A stretch of 51,143 nucleotides of DNA, taken from NCBI GenBank assembly GCA_030849805.1, contig JASANZ010002141.1, positions 1-51,143 on the forward strand. Reading direction: 5' to 3'. The DNA comes from Sergeia podlipaevii (Eukaryota; Euglenozoa; Kinetoplastea; Trypanosomatida; Trypanosomatidae). A model generated the notes under the pieces. That model saw nothing but the letters and a program-made list of their open reading frames with translations, made no database searches and had not been told where the DNA came from. Of this stretch, positions 39,561 through 48,955 are shown in pieces (positions within the stretch are counted from its first letter, which is position 1; each line of letters starts with the position of its first letter). The position numbers and the translations under genes were made by a program.

Positions 39561-42500
39561 TTATATTGTGTACTCCGCATCTGGAATCGCAGCAGCCTCT
39601 CGCATCCGTGGATGCATCTCCACGTCATCAATATACGAGAATCCCACACTCATGCGCGTGTCGCCACCTGTGAGATCCCACAGCCACCCCCTGCCGGGCG
39701 CACTTCGACCTAAAAACGCACCATCAAACGTGGTGGAGCATCGCGTGTACGGTCCCACCACAGTACCAGTCGCTCGGTCACGTTCCTCCAATGTATGAAT
39801 CCAGTCCCGGACGGAAAGTACGTAGCAGTGGTCGTACACCACCTTAGCTGCCGCATCCACTTCCTGGCGGTGCCTGAGGCACAGATTGGTGTGATACCGC
39901 ACGAGACGCTCCACCGCAGCCTGTGCCTCTGGCGTGCGCAGTTCACTCTCAATAGATGTGGTGGACGCTACGATGGCCGACTCACCCGCCATTGCAAAGC
40001 CAGACGCTGCGGTCGTCGTTGTCGGGGCCCCAAAAGTAATGGTGTCCGCGTTGGTGATAGCATCATAGGATGCTATTGCATCAAAGCCCATGGTCGCAAC
40101 ACGGCTGTTGCGTTCAAAGAAACCTGGAACCAGCGGCTCCGGCTCCATATCAATGCCATTCAACTTTGCGCACAAGAGATCTGCCGCGAGACTCACGAGA
40201 TGATAGTCGTGGGTATAAGGCACAATGGCCGCGACAACGTCCTTGTCGGGCACCACGTCCGCTAAGCGGCGCACATCGCACTCCCTGGCATGATGATAGT
40301 GAGCTCCAAGCGCAACAAACAACGGCACCGTCCACGGTGAGGTAGACAACGTGGGACGGTGCGATAACAACGCGCGTACTGCGCCTGCGTATCCGTTTGC
40401 AATAGCGTAATACAACGCGCTGCAGTCCGCGTCGTCGGTGTACTCCACCTCCGCCCCGGTAGCAAGCAGGAGCGACACAATCTCATCTGGGTCAGAATTC
40501 GGATTGTTGACAGCACACATAAGTGGCGTCCAGCAGTAGTCAGGAGACACAGAAGGATCCACAACGGCGCTATTAATAATAGTGGCTGCGCCACGCGCGA
40601 GAAGGGTGCGCACGTAACGCACGTTGTTACGAAAGCAAGCGCGGTGCAGCGAGGAGTAGGCAGAGGGGCCCGAGTGTGCCTGTGGCGCAGAGGTAGAGGT
40701 ACGTGTGCTCGCCAGTTGGAGAAGTGCGTAGCTGCTGAACTGTTTGTTGAGCCGCATGTCATAGGTGCCACTGCTGCCACCTCCACTGCTAGTGCTGGAC
40801 AGAACAGCAGCAGCAGCTGCAAGCGAAGAAGGGTCTGGGTGCCCAGTGCCACCAGTGCTAGAGACAAGGCCATGGGGGACGTCCGGGGAATACACCTCAC
40901 CACACGGACGACGCAGCACATCAGGAAAGGCCCTGCACATCTCTGTGATAGACTCAAACTCCTCGCGAGTGAAGCCTCGCACTGACCATGCACCGGTCTC
41001 TTGAGAAACACGGTAGCTGCTCGTCACGAGTGGCAAGGCAGCCGTTGCAGCCACAGCCACTGCAGCAGCGGCCCCAGAACCAGCTGGAAAGCCAGAGCTA
41101 AACTTTGGCCGCCGAATGGAATTGCCAGCGGTAGGCCCGCATGAATCGGACGCGATAGACGGTCGCATCGTCCTCGGTCGACTCTGCACCCCACCCTCCC
41201 CAGTGGCCGCAACAGAACCGGCAATAGACGCTGAGCGGAGAACAACCAGCCGCACCTCGCCGGGGTTTTCCGTAAGGCACGCGACGTAGTCACCTGAGGC
41301 CGCGCCAGGACGATTGGCAAAGGTGGGGAGAATGTGCTCAAACGGTTGCGAAAGGCAAATAGCACCGCCGCAGAGATCCTCCGCGAGGTTTCTATCCAAC
41401 AGCAGCAGTGGGCCCCACACCTTGACCAGGCGCTGCACAGAAAAGAGGGAGACCACTCCGCACCCTTTGAAGTTGAGCACCGTCATAATCGGTCCCCAGC
41501 ACCACTCTGGGAAGAGCTGCAGCCCACTGGCCTGAAACTCTTCGGCCCCGCACGCCGCCCTCGACACGCCCACACACGTCGCCCACAGTCGCTGCATGCT
41601 AGAGTCATCAAGATACGCGTCAGAGGAGAAGGAAAGAGGGTCCACGCTAGCCGCGGTCACCAACCACCTCAGATGCGCCATGTACACCCGCAAGTCGGCG
41701 TTGACGGCGCTCAGTCGGAAAGCCAAAGCAGGGTCGATCGAGCCAGCCGCCACAGCAGAAGCAATGCCGCCACCACACGCCGTTGATGCGGACGCGCCTG
41801 GAAAGACGCTGCCACTAAAGCCAGTGGCATCGTCGTCTGAAAAGTTGGCGCTTGTCATTGACACATTCATGAGTTCCACCGACACAGGTAGTGGAGTGAT
41901 GACTGAGTCCTGAGCGCCAGCAAGCACCTCCGCTGCCACTGGTGCCAGAGTGATGCTTCGAGGCAAGGATATTGCACAACGCTGCTGCTGCTCAGTAAAA
42001 GAGTCAGTATCCCCAGTAGCTATCTGAGCCCCTACTTCTCTCTCAATCCCACCAATCTCTCTTCTCATGTATCCCTCAGGCGCTGTGTTTCGGTCGCCAG
42101 TGGAGGTGGTGGCAGAGGAACAAGCAGGTGCACCACTGCTGCTCGTCACGTGCGGCGTCACCTTGCTAGGAGCGGCATTTCGACCTAGTTGAAGTGGCAG
42201 GTATTGCTGCTCCTGATACTCTTTCAGTCCCTCCAGCCCATTCTCCAGCGCCACCCGAATGCACGTCAAGAGTCTGTCTTGTAGCTGCGTGTAACGCTGG
42301 CCAGCTCTGCGGTCACTAAGTTCCAGCGTATAGTTGTGCACCTCCTTCAGCAGGGGAAACGCGCGCGCAAGCATGATGCCGGCCTCTGCACACAGTGAGT
42401 CAATACGCGTTGTAAGCGTGAGTATCTCGCCAAAAAGGGTTCCGGAGGACATGGTGCTCGCCGACACACTTTGTAGGTGCTGACGGCACTCTGCATAAGC

Positions 42501-42716
42501 TGCTCGAAAGAGCTTAAAGTCACGCTGGTTAAGTGCGACACCATTGTTGATCTCCATGGTGATCTGCTGCAGCACCTGCGCAGGCGGGGCGGGCTGACCT
42601 GGAGCCGCGTACTCATCGGGAAATTGACTAGGATCTACTGTGCTGACGACGCGAGCCATAGCGCGGAGGTCCGTGGGGATCTGAACAACCCTCTTCATCA
42701 GCGTCTGTTCAGACAT
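39561..42716 (-). CDS. Ankyrin-repeat protein with Cbl-TKB/SH2-like central region (1051 aa)
   Basis: ATG at 42716. The ankyrin region is clear at about 685-830: SSLHRACFRNNVRYVRTLLA, then WTPLMCAVNNPNSDPDEIVS and ALYYAIANGYAGAVRALL follow the repeat consensus. The N-terminal 170 residues are helical. Residues about 335-606 show a pattern like the animal Cbl tyrosine-kinase-binding module: a helical segment ending YLDDSSMQRLWATC, an EF-like helix pair around VVSLFSVQRLVKVW, then an SH2-like order of FEHILPTFANRPG, GDYVACLTENPGEVRLVVL, a 65-residue insertion, SYRVSQETGAWSV and FESITEMCRAFPDVLRRPC. The Arg that binds phosphotyrosine in SH2 domains appears to be Cys480. The C-terminal 50 residues are acidic/aromatic. 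Ankyrin call firm; SH2-like call from eye alignment only. Confidence 0.88.
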   Translation of the reverse strand: MSEQTLMKRVVQIPTDLRAMARVVSTVDPSQFPDEYAAPGQPAPPAQVLQQITMEINNGVALNQRDFKLFRAAYAECRQHLQSVSASTMSSGTLFGEILTLTTRIDSLCAEAGIMLARAFPLLKEVHNYTLELSDRRAGQRYTQLQDRLLTCIRVALENGLEGLKEYQEQQYLPLQLGRNAAPSKVTPHVTSSSGAPACSSATTSTGDRNTAPEGYMRREIGGIEREVGAQIATGDTDSFTEQQQRCAISLPRSITLAPVAAEVLAGAQDSVITPLPVSVELMNVSMTSANFSDDDATGFSGSVFPGASASTACGGGIASAVAAGSIDPALAFRLSAVNADLRVYMAHLRWLVTAASVDPLSFSSDAYLDDSSMQRLWATCVGVSRAACGAEEFQASGLQLFPEWCWGPIMTVLNFKGCGVVSLFSVQRLVKVWGPLLLLDRNLAEDLCGGAICLSQPFEHILPTFANRPGAASGDYVACLTENPGEVRLVVLRSASIAGSVAATGEGGVQSRPRTMRPSIASDSCGPTAGNSIRRPKFSSGFPAGSGAAAAVAVAATAALPLVTSSYRVSQETGAWSVRGFTREEFESITEMCRAFPDVLRRPCGEVYSPDVPHGLVSSTGGTGHPDPSSLAAAAAVLSSTSSGGGSSGTYDMRLNKQFSSYALLQLASTRTSTSAPQAHSGPSAYSSLHRACFRNNVRYVRTLLARGAATIINSAVVDPSVSPDYCWTPLMCAVNNPNSDPDEIVSLLLATGAEVEYTDDADCSALYYAIANGYAGAVRALLSHRPTLSTSPWTVPLFVALGAHYHHARECDVRRLADVVPDKDVVAAIVPYTHDYHLVSLAADLLCAKLNGIDMEPEPLVPGFFERNSRVATMGFDAIASYDAITNADTITFGAPTTTTAASGFAMAGESAIVASTTSIESELRTPEAQAAVERLVRYHTNLCLRHRQEVDAAAKVVYDHCYVLSVRDWIHTLEERDRATGTVVGPYTRCSTTFDGAFLGRSAPGRGWLWDLTGGDTRMSVGFSYIDDVEMHPRMREAAAIPDAEYTI
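40900..41710 (-). other. Candidate Cbl/SH2-like module within the ankyrin protein
   Basis: Codes for residues about 335-606. The spacing of a hydrophobic helix, a Gly-Asp-Tyr strand, two further strands and a closing 'F-x-S/I-x-x-x-C/V...PC' helix matches the SH2 plan. A Ser/Ala/Gly-rich insertion (about 496-562) separates strands C and D. See the findings. Confidence 0.35.
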
Positions 42717-42736
42717 TTGACAATATGAATGCGTTG

Positions 42737-42738
42737 CT
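42737..42738 (-). promoter_or_regulatory. Candidate trans-splice acceptor for the ankyrin gene
   Basis: The minus strand reads TTTTTCTTTGAAACAG about 20 bases before the ATG at 42716, with T-rich sequence further upstream. Confidence 0.4.
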
Positions 42739-43135
42739 GTTTCAAAGAAAAACTAGAAAATGTTTCTTTTTTCCTTTTTAATTATTATTATTTAACGAGC
42801 AGCAAAGCTGGGGCTCAACTGCCGCCTACTGCCCTCGAATTTGGATGCTCTTTTCTCACCTCTGGCACACGCCAAAGAAAAAAAACAGAAAAAAAAAAGA
42901 AAAAAAGAGGAACAGTAGTCGTTGTATCGCTGTAGGTGCATTTGTGAAAGAGAACATGAGCAAGCATAGATGCAGATAGTATATTTTTTAAGCTTACTCC
43001 CCTCGCTTTGACATTGTTGGAATCAACAAAAGAGGAAAAAAAAATGCGGAATATCAATAGTTTATTATTTATTTGGCATATCTATGAAGATAATAGCTAC
43101 TATACACACCATAGCGTTCGAGCTGCCTGTCGAAC

Positions 43136-43165
43136 AAAAGAAAAGAAAAGAAAAGAAAAGAAAAA
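43136..43165. repeat. AAAAG pentanucleotide repeat
   Basis: About six AAAAG units, CTTTT on the transcribed strand. Confidence 0.9.
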
Positions 43166-43308
43166 AAATAATAATGAAACGAACATGATATACATAAAAG
43201 CATTGGAAAAAAAAAAAATATATGGAGGAAAAATACAGAAATGCAATTGGTTTTAGAGGAAGGTATAAATAGGCATAGGGGATGGCCCTTGCATGCAGAT
43301 CTGATCGT

Positions 43309-44646
43309 CTACTTCTTAAATGACCACTGCGAGTTGTTATTATGTGCAGAGCTCGCCTCCCGTCCGCTGCGGCGCGCTACTCCACACCCTTTTGTAAGCT
43401 GGGAATCTCCTCCTGTCGTACTAAGCGCCAGCGATTCCTCGGGAAGGCGGCGCTGCACCAGGCACACAGGAGGCAGCGGAGCTAGTCGCATCCATGCGTA
43501 CTCATCGTACACACTCGTGCTGCCTTTTCGAGAACGTCGATCCTTCATTTTAAGCGAAGAAGATAGCAAAGAGCCGCTTGCGTCATCCTCGCCTGCTGCC
43601 CAGCCCGCTTCCGCTTTGCCTTCTTCCTTCTCCCGAGTCTGTTCATTCCTGCGTCTGCGAGAGTGGCTAAGTGCCTCAGCATTGCTATTGACGTACACCA
43701 CCTCATAGCCTAGTTCGCGCCAGTGCTCCACGTCTGGTGGGGGGAGGAGAAGTTGCGCCTTCGCTGTGCCATACTTCTCCTTCTGTTGTTGTTGTTGTTG
43801 CTCCAAACCGCCACCTTGAGGCAGATCTTCAAGCGGAATAGGGTGCACGCCAATACCGCTGATGCTGCCCGTATGCTGCAGTGATGTGGCAAGCTGCCTC
43901 TCCTGTTTTGCAATCTTCGCACTACCTGTTGCCTCATCCATTTCCGTTAAGAAGACTATCGTATTAGCAGCAGATGATGACGTTGCTGTTCCTGCGAGTT
44001 TCGAATTCTCTGTCCCGGCAGCTGCGTCATGTGCGGACTCCAGCATAAAGGCTTTGCGCTTCTCACGCTGCCGTCCATCCACGTCTTCCGCTGATAAACG
44101 CATGAAGAGCGAGGTCTGCTGCTGCTGCCCAGGAAGCAGCCCAGCAGGGATGTACTGAGCCATGCTTCTGCCTATCAGGCGATCTGCCGGAGGGTCTGCA
44201 GCGACCTTGCGCATCGCACGAAAACGTCGATCCACTGATTTAGCAAACATTTCCTCGACCAGGTCAAATTTTCGCTTTGAACGCCCTCGACGCGCCTGAA
44301 TAGCATGCAGCTGGCCCTCTCGCACGCGTCTCGTGTGCTCCTCCTCGGCCATAGCGTCCTTCTCAGGGCCGCCGCCTCCATCTATTCCGTTGCGATTAGA
44401 AAAGTACATAAGCATCTCACCATTGAATTGATCGTGAACAGATGTGTCCGCACCAACATCTGGGGACGCTACGATTTCGCTGCTGCTGCCATCTACTGAC
44501 GCGGTGTCCACCGTGATGTGGTAAGGGCTCTGCACCACCGCAGTATGGGGGCAGTTGTCGCCTTTCTCGTCTCTCTGTTCTAGCAACTGTGAAGCGTCAT
44601 CAATTTTGATGCGAAGCTCCAACGGTCCTGCGGAACTTCGAGGCAT
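43309..44646 (-). CDS. Hypothetical protein (445 aa)
   Basis: The first ATG is at 44646 (MPRSSAGPLELRIKIDD). Further upstream the frame is open only through microsatellite sequence without ATG. Hydrophilic, with no membrane segment. Residues about 105-160 form a charged, basic helix-rich block (RRVREGQLHAIQARRGRSKR, then FDLVEEMFAKSVDRRFRAMR) that looks conserved. A short beta-like segment near 325-340 (WRELGYEVVYVNSNAEAL) and a third near 405-430 (YAWMRLAPLPPVCLVQRR) also look ordered. Gln runs are present near 183 and 308. I do not recognise the family. There is no AG between the nearest pyrimidine tract and this ATG, so the 5' UTR is probably longer than for its neighbours. Confidence 0.82.
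   Translation of the reverse strand: MPRSSAGPLELRIKIDDASQLLEQRDEKGDNCPHTAVVQSPYHITVDTASVDGSSSEIVASPDVGADTSVHDQFNGEMLMYFSNRNGIDGGGGPEKDAMAEEEHTRRVREGQLHAIQARRGRSKRKFDLVEEMFAKSVDRRFRAMRKVAADPPADRLIGRSMAQYIPAGLLPGQQQQTSLFMRLSAEDVDGRQREKRKAFMLESAHDAAAGTENSKLAGTATSSSAANTIVFLTEMDEATGSAKIAKQERQLATSLQHTGSISGIGVHPIPLEDLPQGGGLEQQQQQQKEKYGTAKAQLLLPPPDVEHWRELGYEVVYVNSNAEALSHSRRRRNEQTREKEEGKAEAGWAAGEDDASGSLLSSSLKMKDRRSRKGSTSVYDEYAWMRLAPLPPVCLVQRRLPEESLALSTTGGDSQLTKGCGVARRSGREASSAHNNNSQWSFKK
43780..43802 (-). repeat. Polyglutamine-encoding CAA tract
   Basis: A TTG repeat on the plus strand encodes a short run of glutamines in the 445-aa protein. It uses mainly CAA, unlike the CAG-rich runs in other genes. 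Confidence 0.8.
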
Positions 44647-45052
44647 GAATAAAATATGATTGTGTAGGTATATATATATACACGGCAACGGAATGTATGT
44701 GTATTTGTGTGAAGAAGGAGAAGAGAGCAAGATAGAAATATGCAAAAAAAAAAAAAAAATCTTCTCTCGACTGCTATTCCTCTATATTTGTTTGTTTTTT
44801 CCACTGTTCATTTAAAAGTAATAAAAGTAAAAGAAGAGTAGAGGAAAAAAAGAAAAGGGAGCAATGAAAGCAAGAGAACACATCATGAAGATACACGCCA
44901 CGTCGTATTTCAATAAGCACCTCAGGTGCTTCAGTCAGAAAGCACATCTTATTGAACAACTCATGTTTTTACGTGTTACCAACTTAGATAAGCAAAAGTA
45001 GCGCATGTAGGAGAAAGAACGCAGAAGCCGCGTGCTTCCATTCTCCATCCTG
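44647..45052. other. Short spacer between XPB and the 445-aa gene
   Basis: No gene. It contains a TA tract near 44670-44680, an A16 run near 44743-44758 and purine-rich sequence near 44820-44870 (pyrimidine tract on the sense strand), followed by an AG near 44804 that could be the acceptor for the 445-aa gene. Confidence 0.6.
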
Positions 45053-48000
45053 CTACCTGTAGTCTCCGTTCTCCTCGCCGTCCTCCAGCTCGACAACGTC
45101 GCTAGCGCCATATGCGTTGCCGCTATACACCCCTCGCTTACATACTTGCTCCAGTGCGTAGGAGATACAGCCCTCACTGCTGGTGGTGGGGCCCTGGAGA
45201 CAGTCGTGCTGGCGCCTTAGCTCACCAAAGCGAATGCGGCGAACATTCAAGGCAGATTCGTCAGACTCACCAATCTTTACTGTGCCAAAAGTGTCCGGCG
45301 CATCCACGCTGCTGAGTCGCACCGTCCACTTTTCGTGCGCGCCAAGCGGCACGCCACCAAGCTCCTCCGCTGTAGGCCAGGCAGTCTGTGAGCCGAGCAC
45401 TTGAGAGTCCAGTTCACAGCCATCTCTGCCACGAACGAAGAAGTACTGAATCCTTGCACTTGCCTCTTTGGAGAAGGGAGCCCATAAGCCACCCGCATAC
45501 TCGACAGCCGCCGCTGCCGCTATGTGCCCTCCGCCTCCAGGCGATTCTCTGTTGTCCCTCCTTGACACCTGATACCACCACCGAGGAGCCCCAATGCAAC
45601 ACGGCACGCCACCCACTCTTGCTAATTCACTGAGAACCCCTTCGCAATGCAGCACGCGATAGGCAAACCCCTGCTCACGCAGCCAACTTTGGCGTTCGTA
45701 GCTGGTGCGCACCTCGTGTGTGTCTTGCGACACTAGTGTGTAGAAGTACGAGCAGGTGTTGTCGAGTGAGGGAGGCTTAGGACGCAAAATGCGACCAAGA
45801 CGTTGAGCCTCCTGTCGCCTAGATGCGCCAAGCCCGGATATTTGAATAATGACAGAGGCACATGGCAAGTCGAGCGCAACATCGCCGACTCGCGTGAGAA
45901 TGATCGCGTTGACATCATCAGAAAACTGGAAGTACTGCAGTATATTGGCACGCTCCGCTTCACTCGTGCGCTGATCCATAAAAGGTAAGTGCAGGTGCTG
46001 CGAGTAGTAACGAACATCATCCAAGTAGTCGCAGAAAATGATCACCTTGTCAGGTGGAGAACGGTTGCGGTGAAACTCAAGCAAAGCCTGGGTACACCAC
46101 AGCTTGTATGGATTGCATGAAGCAAGACGCTGAGCGACGGTGTTGATGCCCCCGCCGCGCCGCCTCTTCCTTCTCTTTAGCGGCTGCCTCCCTCTTCCAC
46201 CGCCACCGCCATCATCATCCTCTGCAGCCTCTGCATCGAGAATGGCTCTCTGGAAACTCTGGACGTACTCTGCATAAAACTTCAACGGCAGTGGGCACTG
46301 TACTTCTGCACACTCCACTTTCGCCAGAAAGCCAGCCCGGGTCAGCTCGAGCCAGTTGGCCTCGTACAGTTTGGGTCCCACCAGGTGTCTCAGCTCGCTG
46401 ATTTTATCATCCTCCCGCAACAGCGTCGCACTCAGTCCCAGTACACACTTGTACTTGAGCATGTTGAGCACCTCCTGGAAGTGATGTGCTAGCGCTGTGT
46501 GCACCTCATCCAGCAGTAGCAAACCCCACGGCTCACTCGTCATGGCCCGCAGGATCTCCTCTGACTCTCGCGCCGACGCCCCTGCTGCGGCGCCATCTCG
46601 CTTGGCAACGAGCATGCTGTATGTAGTGATAAAAACCTTTCCTGGCATGGATTTCTCCTTCGCCGTACACACCGTCACCTCGTCCTCTGTGAGATTCGTC
46701 CAGCGTATGAACTCACGTTTCCACTGAAACACTGACATGTTGTTAATGCACATCACAATCGTGCGCTTCCGCATCGTCGCGGCGGCCCCAATGCCTGTGA
46801 GCGTCTTGCCCGCTCCACACGGCAGCACCACTACGCCTTGGTGGGCCTTATTGCCTCTACGAAAACGCTCCAGAGATGCTACCTGGTAAGGTCGCAGCCG
46901 TACATGGCTCGCAAGAGTGAGGGAGTCAACGGTCAGGGTAGGGTCCTGCAGGTAGTCATAAACACAATCCGCACGAATGCCAAACTGCTTGAAGAGACGC
47001 TCCTTCACGTTGCGCAGCTTCCCACTTTGAATTTGACTTTTGTATATCAATGTGCTGTTGCTGCCCCGGGTATTCATGGGTGACGATGTGCCGCCGCCGC
47101 CGCCGCCGCCGCCCCCTCCGCTCGCGCTCGCTGTACTGTATGTGGGAGTCCCCGCAGGGCTAAAAAGCTTGCGGAGCGTAGCCACTCTTGCCGTCTCACC
47201 TATATGATGTGCCTCCACACCCCTCTCCACATCAGAAATGACCCACCGCTCGGTCCCGTGAAGTACTATGGGCTCCAGTAGATCCTTAAGAGCCGCTACC
47301 ACCCGTTCCAGCGTAGCGCGGTCATGCGATGCAATGAAGTAGTGCAGCTCATCCCCTTCCTCTGATGAGCGCTCCTCCGTCTGACCCATGGCGTACTGGC
47401 GCAGAGAAGTCGCCAACCTTGAAGCCTGACTGAATCGCCGCATTCGAGGCTGCAGCACTACGCGCACCCTGCACGCCCCTTCCTCCTCCTTGAGCATGGC
47501 AGCAATCTCAGCGGGAAGCGGCTGAAGAGAGGCCGGACATGTGACAGCAAGGGCAACAAGCGGCTCACCAGGTTGCGGGACTGGGGGCAGCTGCTTCTGC
47601 TGAAGCTGTGGAGGGGGAGTAGGGATCCTAGGGCCAAGTCTCAGCACCCTGCGTGCGCTCGTGCCTGTGCCTGTGTCCTCCATCTTGGTCAGCTTTGCAG
47701 CTGGGGCCTCTGACTCCTTCTTGTCATCAGTTTGGTCAGACCCCACTACCTTGCCGCTTTCACAGCTCGCCACGTCTGCTGCTGTCCCACCCAACTCCCC
47801 CTCCTCGTTCCATGACGAGCCGGCTGAGGAGGGGGACCGCATAAAAGAAAGACCTCGGTAGCTCATAGGATCTGCCTCGGCAGCAGAGGACCCACACCAC
47901 GCCTCCAGGCACGCATACCGTGACAAGTCAATCGGTAGCTGCTGTTGCGCATCTAGGCGGAAGTAGCGCAGCACACTTCGGATCATATCTGTAGAGTATG

Positions 48001-48166
48001 TTCCCTCGGCAGTAGCTGCAGACAAGGAAGCGCCATCGAGGCGGTACACCTCCATGTGCTCTGTGCGGCTGACTGGCTCGCAGCAGGACACGAGGAAGTC
48101 CACCAGGTGTGGATATGCTGGGTGTCGAGTTTCTATAAAGACATTACCTGAGGCACCAACAAACAT
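45053..48166 (-). CDS. XPB: XPB/RAD25-type DNA helicase of TFIIH, with C-terminal WWE-like extension (1037 aa)
   Basis: XPB opens DNA in transcription initiation and nucleotide excision repair as part of TFIIH. The N-terminus matches the XPB damage-recognition region (NVFIETRHPAYPHLVDFLV, then EHMEVYRLDGASL). The helicase core has Walker A PCGAGKT (K454), DEVH box at 553-556, SATLLREDDK with the RED motif, GPKLYEANWLEL and motif VI QRLGRILRPK (788-797), then YTLVSQDTHEV. A basic and poly-Gly loop interrupts the second half (KRRKRRRGGG). Residues about 858-982 go beyond the human protein and resemble a WWE domain (W863/W864, W895, VRRIR at 975-979). A Gly10 run lies near residue 355. The first ATG is at 48166. 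Kinetoplastids have XPB and a shorter paralogue, XPB-R; the length favours XPB but I cannot exclude the other. Confidence 0.94.
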   Translation of the reverse strand: MFVGASGNVFIETRHPAYPHLVDFLVSCCEPVSRTEHMEVYRLDGASLSAATAEGTYSTDMIRSVLRYFRLDAQQQLPIDLSRYACLEAWCGSSAAEADPMSYRGLSFMRSPSSAGSSWNEEGELGGTAADVASCESGKVVGSDQTDDKKESEAPAAKLTKMEDTGTGTSARRVLRLGPRIPTPPPQLQQKQLPPVPQPGEPLVALAVTCPASLQPLPAEIAAMLKEEEGACRVRVVLQPRMRRFSQASRLATSLRQYAMGQTEERSSEEGDELHYFIASHDRATLERVVAALKDLLEPIVLHGTERWVISDVERGVEAHHIGETARVATLRKLFSPAGTPTYSTASASGGGGGGGGGGTSSPMNTRGSNSTLIYKSQIQSGKLRNVKERLFKQFGIRADCVYDYLQDPTLTVDSLTLASHVRLRPYQVASLERFRRGNKAHQGVVVLPCGAGKTLTGIGAAATMRKRTIVMCINNMSVFQWKREFIRWTNLTEDEVTVCTAKEKSMPGKVFITTYSMLVAKRDGAAAGASARESEEILRAMTSEPWGLLLLDEVHTALAHHFQEVLNMLKYKCVLGLSATLLREDDKISELRHLVGPKLYEANWLELTRAGFLAKVECAEVQCPLPLKFYAEYVQSFQRAILDAEAAEDDDGGGGGRGRQPLKRRKRRRGGGINTVAQRLASCNPYKLWCTQALLEFHRNRSPPDKVIIFCDYLDDVRYYSQHLHLPFMDQRTSEAERANILQYFQFSDDVNAIILTRVGDVALDLPCASVIIQISGLGASRRQEAQRLGRILRPKPPSLDNTCSYFYTLVSQDTHEVRTSYERQSWLREQGFAYRVLHCEGVLSELARVGGVPCCIGAPRWWYQVSRRDNRESPGGGGHIAAAAAVEYAGGLWAPFSKEASARIQYFFVRGRDGCELDSQVLGSQTAWPTAEELGGVPLGAHEKWTVRLSSVDAPDTFGTVKIGESDESALNVRRIRFGELRRQHDCLQGPTTSSEGCISYALEQVCKRGVYSGNAYGASDVVELEDGEENGDYR
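45225..45595 (-). other. WWE-like domain at the XPB C-terminus
   Basis: Residues about 858-982. The order 'WWY....W.PF....ARIQYFFVRG' then 'W.VRL' then 'NVRRIRF' follows the WWE consensus of two Trp-containing strands, an acidic/aliphatic helix, an aromatic-basic strand and a closing R-R-x-R strand. A Gly/Ala-rich loop sits between the two first strands. Confidence 0.45.
47090..47119 (-). repeat. GGC repeat encoding polyglycine in XPB
   Basis: A CCG/GCC run on the plus strand encodes about ten consecutive glycines in the linker between the N-terminal and helicase domains. Confidence 0.9.
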
Positions 48167-48955
48167 GAAACGTACCAAACAGATGGCAGAAAAAAAAAAC
48201 TGGTAACAATGAATTTATAGTTTTCCAAGAAAAAAAAAACTGTGGTCAATGTAGCCGCACACGTACGTGTGTGTCTTTGTTTCTGTGTCTGTGTCCGGCT
48301 GTGTGAAGTAAAGTGGTGCCAGAGAGATAAAGAATATGGTTCTTCTCTCTTGAGGAAGTTGGTATGCCCTCCAATGTCGATGCTTTTTTTTCCCGTATCG
48401 CTTAGTGAGTTTTGAAAAAAAAAAGCGAATAAAAGGAATTTAAAAGAAAAAGAGAAACAAAAGTAAAAGTGCAGCTTCATTGCATAAAAATCATATGCTA
48501 CACAGAATGCATATTAAAAAGCGACAATATTCCTTCTCCTCTTCTCTCCTACAAGATACCAAATCTGATGTATATATATAGCTTTTATGACAAGAGTAGT
48601 GATGAATTTTAAAGACATCTCTTGGTAACCCCCCCCCTCCCCCTGTCTAGTAGAGATTAACAAAAGAAAAAGAGCCACGCAGACATTTAAAAAAAAAAAA
48701 GCGAAAAAAGAAAACATTGTTATTTTTACGAACGAGTTGCGTAGACGCGGCACATACCCCTCCCGTAGTTCTTCTCTCGTGCACCGCCAAAGTGGGTTCC
48801 CCCTCCCCCGCCCCCTCTGTACTAGTCCCCACCAGCACATTGTGTGTCTCACTAATCCCCTTTCCCTGACAATATTTTGTCGCTTTTTTTTCTTTTCCTT
48901 TTCCATTTTGCCGCTGCCCGCTCTCTCTCTCTCTCCTTGTGTCTCTTCCATCGTG
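48167..48955. other. Spacer between the NF-X1-type gene and XPB
   Basis: No gene. A C9-T-C5 block near 48629-48643 is G5AG9 on the sense strand. A11 runs near 48190, 48229 and 48689 and a CT repeat near 48920-48932 are present. The minus frame at 48514-49146 overlaps the NF-X1-type gene out of frame and is rejected. Confidence 0.65.
48200..48201 (-). promoter_or_regulatory. Candidate trans-splice acceptor for XPB
   Basis: On the minus strand a T-run (around 48229-48238) is followed by GTTACCAG about 34 bases before the ATG at 48166. A second T-run lies between this AG and the ATG but has no AG after it. Confidence 0.4.

Larger units (their letters stand above)
42717..43308. other. Spacer with AAAAG repeat
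   Basis: No gene. Contains A-rich blocks near 42879-42906, an AAAAG pentanucleotide repeat at 43136-43165 (CTTTT on the sense strand) and A12 near 43206. These are candidate polypyrimidine tracts for the ankyrin gene. Confidence 0.65.
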
